Shown here piece by piece: positions 1 through 5,402 of a DNA stretch of 5,402 nucleotides (its first letter is position 1; each line of letters starts with the position of its first letter). Location: assembly GCA_023250755.1 (NCBI GenBank), contig JAHFAC010000152.1, positions 1 to 5,402 on the forward strand. The letters are read 5' to 3'. The notes beneath the pieces are model-generated. The model saw nothing but the letters and a program-made list of their open reading frames with translations. It was not told the origin of the DNA and made no database searches. The position numbers were made by a program, and so were the translations under genes. Source of the DNA: Bacteriovoracaceae bacterium (GTDB lineage: Bacteria > Bdellovibrionota > UBA1018).

Positions 1-1417
1 CAGCGCGCCGAGCTGCTTCATCGGGATGATCCAGGATCTCGCGCGAAATTTTGCCAACCTCAGCCTGATCCCCCGTCCACCAGGCTAGCTCTTTCGCATC
101 AAACAAACGGATATTGGATTTCTCCTGGCCACCGTTGATATCGAGAAGGATAATGCTAGGTCTTCGCCTGCCACTGATGTGGCTCAATTCGGTGCTACTA
201 ATGCCTCCTGCCTTACCGATAAAAACATCGGATGCTTTGACCCACTCCATGGCATTTTTGACAAATCCGTTCACTTTTAATATCACCCTGCGCGATAAGG
301 CCTGATTGATCCTAAACTTGATGCCGTCGTACCGATTCTGCTGTTGAGCAGGAATAAATTTTTCTAACTCAGCCAGCAAGGAGTCCAATCGCTCTTTCGA
401 GTAAGACTGCTTAAGAGCATAAAAGCGCGCTTTGAGCTTACTCCCCATGGGCAATTGCAGCTCTCTTTCAATTTCGATCAGGGTTTTCCTCAAATTCTCT
501 TGAAAATTCGCGTCTAATTCTGCCCGCAGAGCTTCCATCTTTTGCTTACAAACTTCATTTTTTCCACAAATCGCGGCAATTTGAATCGAATGATCAGAAC
601 CCTTCATGGATTCAGCTATTTTTCGGACCATGAGAGAATAGTCTCCCACCCCGTTGCCCCCGCTCATGATGGTGATGGTTTTTCTGGCTGGCTCCAATCC
701 TTCTGCCGTAAGAAATGACGTGCGCTGGGCATCCTCCATCGGCTGGTCCCAGCGCGAATCTACCGGAATCCCGATGGCTTGCAAGCGCTCGCCTGGAAGT
801 TTGTATTTATCAATCCACTCTTGGCGAATACCTTCATGAGGCACAAAAACGCGGTCATTGGGCTGATCCAAATCGCGCGCTAAATTGGCAAAGTACTGAT
901 CAGGTACATAATCCGTGTGTTGCCAATGAATCGGGATCTCCTTTGAGATCAGTCCCTCTTTGCGCATATAAACCAAGTACTCCACTAAATTTGGGAAGGT
1001 GGTGACAATGACATCTGGTTTTTGCTCGTTCAGATAGGCGGCAATCTTCAAAGCCGTCCTCCGATTGATATGTGGCATATCCCCCACCGAGGATATGCGT
1101 GCGCCAAACCATACGTAGCGATTAAAACCCCAATCATAGAGCCAGGGCGTATAATGAACCGAATTTTCAAAAACCCATTTTGAGGTTTTATCCTCAAATG
1201 GAGTCAAAAAATCATTGATGGACTTCATCGCAATATCAACTGAAGGGTTTTGAGCTTTCACTTGGCCTTCAATCGACTTGGCAGCTGACTTATGGCCATT
1301 TCCGTAATCACCCCACATGATGACAATTTTTTGATGGGGAGGATCAACCGCAAAGAGGGCAGAAGAAGGGAGAAGCGTGAGAAACAGAAATACATATCGA
1401 GCCAGAAGTCTCTTCAT
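1..1417 (-). CDS. Exported MGDG synthase/UgtP-type glycosyltransferase, partial (3' end beyond window)
   Basis: This reading frame stays open from an ATG at 1417 to the left edge: 472 codons with no stop seen. A TAA lies four codons upstream of the ATG and no other start falls between, so the start is well fixed, although the ribosome binding site is poor. Residues 1-23 look like a signal peptide (Lys-Arg, a hydrophobic stretch, then ALFA before VD). The rest matches the GT28/MGDG synthase family, compared from memory with Bacillus UgtP. The N-terminal Rossmann half has the GNGH loop at 39-42 followed by KSAAKSI, TTFPNLVEYL at 139-148, HTDY at 167-170 and IGIPVD at 215-220. The C-terminal half has the MSGGNG loop at 251-256, CGKN at 284-287, KAGGISSTE at 402-410 and GGQEKSN at 429-435, which are the nucleotide-sugar-binding elements. 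About 93 residues separate CGKN from the next conserved strand (KVNGFV, 381), against about 18 in UgtP, so a charged helical insertion of roughly 75 residues is present. The family transfers a hexose from a UDP-sugar to diacylglycerol. The actual acceptor here is unknown. Family assignment is firm; export and substrate are inferred. Confidence 0.88.
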   Translation of the reverse strand, partial: MKRLLARYVFLFLTLLPSSALFAVDPPHQKIVIMWGDYGNGHKSAAKSIEGQVKAQNPSVDIAMKSINDFLTPFEDKTSKWVFENSVHYTPWLYDWGFNRYVWFGARISSVGDMPHINRRTALKIAAYLNEQKPDVIVTTFPNLVEYLVYMRKEGLISKEIPIHWQHTDYVPDQYFANLARDLDQPNDRVFVPHEGIRQEWIDKYKLPGERLQAIGIPVDSRWDQPMEDAQRTSFLTAEGLEPARKTITIMSGGNGVGDYSLMVRKIAESMKGSDHSIQIAAICGKNEVCKQKMEALRAELDANFQENLRKTLIEIERELQLPMGSKLKARFYALKQSYSKERLDSLLAELEKFIPAQQQNRYDGIKFRINQALSRRVILKVNGFVKNAMEWVKASDVFIGKAGGISSTELSHISGRRRPSIILLDINGGQEKSNIRLFDAKELAWWTGDQAEVGKISREILDHPDEAARRA

Positions 1418-1485
1418 CTGATTGTTTTACGGTTAAATCAGAGAGGAACTTGAGTCCCCCCTGTGTCTGGAATGCCTCATACATG

Positions 1486-1524
1486 AAAAAAATTAGTCCC
1501 CCGATCTCACCGAAACAGGAGACT
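1486..1524 (-). terminator. Possible intrinsic terminator or attenuator between genes 3 and 4
   Basis: On the minus strand AGTCTCC (1524-1518) can pair with GGGGACT (1501-1495): seven pairs including one G-U, with a 16-base loop. It is followed directly by AA and seven T residues (1492-1486). The hairpin overlaps the end and stop codon of gene 3. The loop is long and the stem short, so termination would probably be partial. Gene 4 starts 68 bases beyond the U-run and no convincing promoter was seen between them, so read-through is plausible. Confidence 0.35.
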
Positions 1525-2890
1525 GCCAATCTTGCGAGGGGCGGTGGACCTCAAGCCCACAATAAATACGTCTAAAAAAGCTAGTCCCAAAGGCGATCAG
1601 GACATTGCCGTAATTGAAGTAGGCTTGCTTTAAATCAACCACCAAATTCTCATGTTCTTGTCTCTGAGCCAGGGATCTCTCCCAGTCAGGATGATTACTT
1701 TCAAAATCTTGAAGTCTCATCTTCGCATGATCAAATTGGCTAATGATATCGGCCGACACTTTAACTCCAAGTGCAGTGCCAATGGCATTGACTTTAAAGA
1801 GAACAATAATACTAGTCACTCTAAGCGCCGGATTAGCAAGGTTTGCCAAAAAGGTTGGGGCTGCAGCCGTGAACGCAGACATGACAGCAGCAAGGGTAGC
1901 CGGAACCACAGAAAGCGCCACCCCACCTGCAGCGTTTTCGATACCCCCACCTTGGATCACGGCTGAACTGCTGCCATACGCGATCGTCGTCAAAAAAGCG
2001 AGCGCACCCACGACTTGTGCGCCTGTCGGAGCAGCCGCAGCCCCAACACCCACCAAAAATGAAAGAGGCTTCAGGGCAGGAAGAAATAAAATACCCCCGG
2101 TCATAAGGGCTTGCATGAGAAGTTCAACTTGATTCAGATCCGACTCAGTTTTGATGGCTTGATTCAGCTTCTTGGTCAAATCCTCTAATTGTGAATCTAC
2201 TCCAGGAATGCCACGAATCGCCGTTACTAATTCACGAAAATTCTCTTGCCCATCCTCAATGAACTGATGCCTCAACTTCGCTTGTGGAGACTGGTCACCC
2301 CCAACAAGCCCAGTCGCAATCCCACTCATGCGAATGCGAATTCCCAGTCCAAATTTCAGATTTTCAAACATTCGACTCTTGAGTCCCCAGATATAGTCCT
2401 CAAACTCTTGTGAAGTAAAATTGGTACCACAAGGCCAGTAACGCTTTGATCTCAGGCAATAACGATAGCCACCTTTTCCATCAGGAAAAACCGTAGTCCT
2501 TTGAGATAGACGCAATAACTCCGTACGTTCCTCAATGCTTGATGTGTTGCTAGCATTGACTTCAGAGATTCTCTTGTCGATTTCTGAAAAATAATTTTTA
2601 CAAATATCACATTCACTGAGCGACCTGCTTCTTGTGGTCGCATTGGCAATAAAACAACCCCTAACAAAAGACTGATTCAATTCAGAATCAAGTTTATAGA
2701 ATTCTGATATTTTCAAATTAATGTCTTGAAAAACAGATGGATTTAATTTTTTTTGAGCCTGGCAAGCAGGTTCACCCATAATTTCATCGTTCGAAAAAAC
2801 TTCTCCAGTACAATAAATAAAAATAGAAAAAAATAAGCTTATAGAATTATAAAATTTATTTAAATTTGATTTTTTATCATTTTTTTTCAA
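1493..2890 (-). CDS. Unrecognised exported protein with Cys-bearing head and Ala/Gly-rich hydrophobic region
   Basis: I do not recognise this family. The best start is TTG at 2890, not the upstream ATG at 2932: GAGGAG lies 5 bases before the TTG, and the resulting N-terminus is a classic signal peptide (MKKNDKK, hydrophobic segment about 17-29, likely cleavage after VFS near 34). This gives 465 residues. The mature N-terminal half holds Cys 43, 79, 94, 97, 145 and 154, with 94-97 forming CDIC, plus an aromatic/basic patch at 142-152 (YRYCLRSKRYW). This suggests disulfides or a metal site. Residues about 215-255 are polar and helix-like. From about 267 to 378 the chain is rich in Ala, Gly and Val, with hydrophobic stretches near 267-288, 291-306, 320-351 and 358-378. 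A charged segment (about 385-425) and a short hydrophobic tail with Cys 444 follow. The gene overlaps the phospholipase-like gene's stop by four bases (TTGA), so translation is probably coupled. Envelope anchoring or membrane insertion is inferred from composition only. Confidence 0.8.
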   Translation of the reverse strand: MKKNDKKSNLNKFYNSISLFFSIFIYCTGEVFSNDEIMGEPACQAQKKLNPSVFQDINLKISEFYKLDSELNQSFVRGCFIANATTRSRSLSECDICKNYFSEIDKRISEVNASNTSSIEERTELLRLSQRTTVFPDGKGGYRYCLRSKRYWPCGTNFTSQEFEDYIWGLKSRMFENLKFGLGIRIRMSGIATGLVGGDQSPQAKLRHQFIEDGQENFRELVTAIRGIPGVDSQLEDLTKKLNQAIKTESDLNQVELLMQALMTGGILFLPALKPLSFLVGVGAAAAPTGAQVVGALAFLTTIAYGSSSAVIQGGGIENAAGGVALSVVPATLAAVMSAFTAAAPTFLANLANPALRVTSIIVLFKVNAIGTALGVKVSADIISQFDHAKMRLQDFESNHPDWERSLAQRQEHENLVVDLKQAYFNYGNVLIAFGTSFFRRIYCGLEVHRPSQDWQSPVSVRSGD

Positions 2891-2894
2891 AAAA
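2821..2894. other. Extreme AT-rich pocket with homopolymer runs at the 5' end of gene 3
   Basis: Only 6 of the 60 bases at 2821-2880 are G or C. The pocket ends in a run of eight T (2880-2887) and a run of six A (2889-2894). On the coding strand this is T6-G-A8 spanning the TTG start and codons 2-4 of gene 3. The bases encode the Lys/Asn-rich signal peptide start and so are at least partly explained by coding need and by low RNA structure at a translation start. Confidence 0.7.
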
Positions 2895-4389
2895 GCTCCT
2901 CTACCAGGCCGCGCAAAGCGGGGTAAAGACATCGCATCATAAAAGGTGCGGTTCTCAACAGAGCTCTCACTTGCTTATGAGTAATTTCACTATAAAATTT
3001 GAGCTGATAATCATTAACTCTTCTAAAATAGTTCTCCATCCTTGGATCATCAAAAAATACCATAAGCTCGCTGTTCTTTAGCGCTGATGATCGGGTAAGG
3101 TTATCACTCCCCGTTCCAACACCTTCAGAAAGAATCATTTTTCGATGCAGATAATTAAATTGTCCTGGATTATCAGGTTCTGATTTTAAAAAATAGAGTT
3201 TTACTCCGTCAGCGTGGCCTGCTTTTTCTGCAATTTCCATCAACTCAGATACACGTTCAAGAGTTAAATAGGCTGGAGTGCCCCCCGGAGCAAAAATCTT
3301 TTGAGAATCAATACCATTAGTGAAAATTCGAAGCTCACCCCCATCACGAAGATATAAAATGATCGCCTCCTTGAGCGCCCTTGGTAAATTAAAGGCAAAT
3401 GAACTAAGATCAATCTTCATCGTCTTTCTCAACCGACGAATGAGCTCCTGTTCAATACTGTTTTGCAAAGATTCACGGGACGCCAAAGAACGGCCAGGCC
3501 GTTCCTCAACCACCTGTCTAATCAAGTCATTTGTGAAGAGCTGAGCACGATGAGGGCGAAACTGAAAGGGAGCAAGAAGTTCATCCAATTTTGGCAAAAC
3601 ATTCACAACATCCATGATTCTGTTCAGCTCTTCTTTTAGCTCTTTAGGTAATTCTTCAGGCATAGTCTTGGACTGTGGATTTGCTTGCAATGAGCTGAGA
3701 CGATGCAATATTTTTTCTCTCACAGGTTTTTTTGGATAAGGAGGATCTAGCTTCGACATCATGGACCAGAGTCTTTGATACAAAAGGCTGAGATCTGTAC
3801 CCAGATAGGGTTTGCTTGGATCCACGGGTCGAATCAAAAATGCGGAATCCAGGGTTTTGAGTGAAAAATTATCAAAAGAACGCCCTCCGATAAAAATAAC
3901 CTCATCGGGCGTACCGCGATCAATGATCAAAATTTTTTCATGGATAAAATCAGTTAAACCCATGCCATTTTTCAACTTAGGAATAATTCGACCACAGATC
4001 ACATCGCCAGGGTGAGGAAGGGAGGAATCCGAAATCAACTCTGCGACCTGAAGTCCATCAGTAATAGATCCTGCTAAACGCCCGGGCTGCAAAGACCCTG
4101 TATGCTCAAAGAGATACCGCACGTGAATCCCTTTTTTTTGTGCCTCTCGAAGCGAACCCAGAAAACGTGCTCCGTGCTCATCAAAACCCTGTTTGTAAGC
4201 GACCACCTCGATCGAATGTTTGGCTTTACGAATGCAGTTCAGACGTACCTCAGCATCAACACGAGGATCATCGAGGTAAATCACATCTGTGTTTAAATTA
4301 GTCCGCTCCGGATAGTCATCCGCATGGAGCAAAGGCTGGAATAAAACCAGCAAAAGAATAAGGAAGGGAAATCGTCCCCCAAAACCCAT
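2887..4389 (-). CDS. Exported phospholipase D / cardiolipin-synthase-like protein with two HKD motifs
   Basis: A complete 500-residue protein of the PLD superfamily, whose members hydrolyse or exchange phosphodiester bonds in phospholipids, and in some cases in nucleic acids, through a covalent phosphohistidine. Residues 1-23 form a signal peptide (Arg, a long Leu/Ile stretch, LHA before DD), placing the enzyme outside the cytoplasm. The first PLD half opens with VRLNCIRKAKHSIEVVAY (48-65) and has HKD motif 1 at H150, K152 and D157, followed by IGGRSFD (167-173). A charged linker of about 130 residues (190-320) leads to the second half, with motif 2 at H415 and K417. There the usual Asp is Glu (E422), and the segment to GSDNL (427-431) is about two residues shorter than usual. 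Both His-Lys pairs are intact, so activity is likely. The ATG follows the EEP gene's stop after six bases; AAGGAC directly abuts the ATG, an unusually tight ribosome binding site, so coupling to the upstream gene may matter. Substrate (lipid or nucleic acid) cannot be decided from sequence. Confidence 0.9.
   Translation of the reverse strand: MGFGGRFPFLILLLVLFQPLLHADDYPERTNLNTDVIYLDDPRVDAEVRLNCIRKAKHSIEVVAYKQGFDEHGARFLGSLREAQKKGIHVRYLFEHTGSLQPGRLAGSITDGLQVAELISDSSLPHPGDVICGRIIPKLKNGMGLTDFIHEKILIIDRGTPDEVIFIGGRSFDNFSLKTLDSAFLIRPVDPSKPYLGTDLSLLYQRLWSMMSKLDPPYPKKPVREKILHRLSSLQANPQSKTMPEELPKELKEELNRIMDVVNVLPKLDELLAPFQFRPHRAQLFTNDLIRQVVEERPGRSLASRESLQNSIEQELIRRLRKTMKIDLSSFAFNLPRALKEAIILYLRDGGELRIFTNGIDSQKIFAPGGTPAYLTLERVSELMEIAEKAGHADGVKLYFLKSEPDNPGQFNYLHRKMILSEGVGTGSDNLTRSSALKNSELMVFFDDPRMENYFRRVNDYQLKFYSEITHKQVRALLRTAPFMMRCLYPALRGLVEELF
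2896..2901 (-). promoter_or_regulatory. Strong ribosome binding site deciding the TTG start of gene 3
   Basis: GAGGAG on the minus strand, extended to AGAGGAG through 2902, sits five bases before the TTG at 2890. It lies inside the last codons of the upstream phospholipase-like gene (its Glu-Glu-Leu end). It supports the TTG start and coupled re-initiation at the TTGA junction. The upstream ATG at 2932 has no comparable site and would place a non-signal-like extension ahead of the signal peptide. Confidence 0.75.
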
Positions 4390-4395
4390 GTCCTT

Positions 4396-5402
4396 CTATC
4401 GTCTTGGGATTCTCAATCCTTGAACATCCGAGCGCAATGCCCGTAACGCAGAACTCCAATGACTCCATCTGATCTTTGCGAGAACAGGGCGGTGATCAAC
4501 ATCAGGGCCGAGAATAGGAAAGAAGCGCCATACCGCGCTCCATGGATCATTGGAATCCACACCCCCCAGGCAGACATAATTTTGACAGGGCTGTTCTACA
4601 TCAGGAGTAGAATCCCAATCACCAAAATTACTAAAAATCTGGTCAATCCTCTCTCTCAAAACCGTTGAATTGCGCTCAACAGGAACCGGGTGTCCTTCTG
4701 AATCATTCATGAAATTACCAAAAAAACTCAATGCGGGCTTTCGACGACCATACCCTTCCTGATGATAGCCAAATACAGTGCTAAACTCAGCCGGATAAGG
4801 AAGCACTGAATCAAAACCAAAAGTTCCCTTTTCAACGTTAAAATCTCCTCCAACGATCGTGGGATACGCCCGGTCAATCAACTTAACCCAAGTTGCCTGT
4901 AAAACGGCTGCACGGTCCACTGCCTCCCAGGCGCTGGGATGCAAGCTGACAAATTGGATCAGTTCACCTGACTTACGCAAAGGGCAAAGAACAGCTCCGC
5001 CATCCAAAGCAAAAACTGAGCGACACTTCCCTTCGAGCGTCAGCTTTTGAGTATTCCAACTCAGGCAAACCTCATGAAATCCCAAAGCTCCAAAAGTACA
5101 CACCACCTCATACCCTTCTGGAAGAATCGGAGCCTCCATCCCGGCGCCTAGAAGCTGCTCTCGACTTTGAGGCTCTTGGAAGAAAATTACATCAGGGAGT
5201 GTCCGTTTTAAATGCTCCCCAATTCTCTTGCCCGCGTCTGGATTACAGAGTTTATAGCCGGGACAGACGGGCTCAAATTGAAAGGAGTGATTCAACTGAA
5301 CTTGCGATCCGCCCACATTGAAACTAAGAACTTTTATTGAACTATCTTGCTGCGGGGTAACCGTCACAGGTGGAAAAAGAGCTTCATAATCCCCATGCAA
5401 TG
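4396..5402 (-). CDS. EEP-fold (endonuclease/exonuclease/phosphatase) protein, partial (5' end beyond window)
   Basis: The frame is open to the right window edge. A TTG at 5400 could be read as a start, but no ribosome binding site is visible and no signal peptide follows, so the true start probably lies outside. Numbering from that TTG gives 334 residues. All the expected catalytic elements of the DNase I/exonuclease III/sphingomyelinase superfamily are present in order: LSFNV with N28, FFQEP with the metal-binding E76, VSLH with H154, GGDFN with D186 and N188, RIDQIF with D253, and DHRPV with D302 and H303. The fold's first strand (KVLSFNV) begins only about 22 residues in, leaving room for a missing signal peptide upstream. 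Eight cysteines (46, 52, 101, 112, 126, 139, 272, 277), an even number, would fit a disulfide-bonded extracytoplasmic enzyme. It is a metal-dependent phosphodiesterase. Nuclease and sphingomyelinase/phospholipase C-like activity are both possible; the lipid-active neighbours slightly favour keeping the second open. It heads the visible operon, six bases before the PLD-like gene. Confidence 0.87.
   Translation of the reverse strand, partial: LHGDYEALFPPVTVTPQQDSSIKVLSFNVGGSQVQLNHSFQFEPVCPGYKLCNPDAGKRIGEHLKRTLPDVIFFQEPQSREQLLGAGMEAPILPEGYEVVCTFGALGFHEVCLSWNTQKLTLEGKCRSVFALDGGAVLCPLRKSGELIQFVSLHPSAWEAVDRAAVLQATWVKLIDRAYPTIVGGDFNVEKGTFGFDSVLPYPAEFSTVFGYHQEGYGRRKPALSFFGNFMNDSEGHPVPVERNSTVLRERIDQIFSNFGDWDSTPDVEQPCQNYVCLGGVDSNDPWSAVWRFFPILGPDVDHRPVLAKIRWSHWSSALRALRSDVQGLRIPRR

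Noticed and set aside
900..1112. 70-codon minus-strand frame
   Set aside because: It sits in another frame of the glycosyltransferase gene, whose own frame carries the conserved family motifs through this stretch.
1344..1529. 61-codon minus-strand frame bridging the end of gene 3 and the start of gene 4, considered as a frameshifted extension
   Set aside because: It bridges the gap but has no recognisable motif, and both flanking genes have plausible ends in their own frames.
1743..2132. 129-codon plus-strand open frame rich in Ala/Thr/Pro
   Set aside because: It lies wholly antisense to the Ala/Gly-rich part of gene 3, whose GC-rich codons leave the opposite strand open. No ribosome binding site or recognisable motif was seen.
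2371..2381. CTTGAGTCCCC, shared with the sequence near 1449
   Set aside because: An 11-base match is expected by chance a few times in a window this long, and the two sites have no common context.
2800..2815. Lipoprotein-type signal at Cys 27 of gene 3 (FIYC)
   Set aside because: Tyr at the position before Cys does not fit a lipobox, whereas a normal signal peptidase site (VFS before ND) follows a few residues later.
2846..2851. Perfect TATAAT on the minus strand inside the signal peptide codons of gene 3
   Set aside because: It lies in sequence with about 10 percent G+C, where such a hexamer is expected by chance. No -35-like element sits at 16-18 bases upstream, and there is no gene start nearby for it to serve.
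5398..5400. TTG as the true start of the EEP-fold gene
   Set aside because: It is the first possible start inside the window only. The frame remains open to the edge and no ribosome binding site or signal peptide follows, so truncation by the window is more likely.

Overview
The window is a compact run of four genes, all read from the minus strand (right to left). Base composition is moderate, except for a very AT-rich pocket near 2800-2890. No tRNA, rRNA, insertion sequence, CRISPR array or attachment site could be seen. N-terminal signal peptides on three proteins, plus even cysteine counts, point to a Gram-negative bacterium with an active export system. The mix of exported nuclease-like, phospholipase-like and lipid glycosyltransferase-like enzymes would fit a Bdellovibrionota or other deltaproteobacterium-like lineage. 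That placement is an impression and was not tested.

In transcription order the genes are: (1) an endonuclease/exonuclease/phosphatase (EEP) fold protein, cut at its 5' end by the right window edge (5402-4396); (2) a signal-peptide-bearing phospholipase D/cardiolipin-synthase-like protein with two HKD motifs (4389-2887); (3) an unrecognised exported protein with a cysteine-bearing N-terminal half and an Ala/Gly-rich hydrophobic C-terminal half (2890-1493); (4) a glycosyltransferase of the MGDG synthase / processive diacylglycerol glucosyltransferase type, also with a signal peptide, cut at its 3' end by the left window edge (1417-1).

Genes 1 to 3 are packed as an operon. Six bases separate genes 1 and 2, and genes 2 and 3 overlap in a TTGA stop/start with a strong ribosome binding site just before it. 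Gene 4 follows after 75 bases that include a possible hairpin plus U-run, so it may be partly uncoupled.

Taken together, the genes look like an exported set of phosphodiester- and lipid-active enzymes plus a possible membrane-inserting protein. The most curious point is a sugar-nucleotide-dependent glycosyltransferase family member that appears to be exported out of the cytoplasm, where UDP-sugars are normally found. One reading is remodelling of the envelope. Another is delivery to a foreign cell that supplies the substrates. Both are inference.
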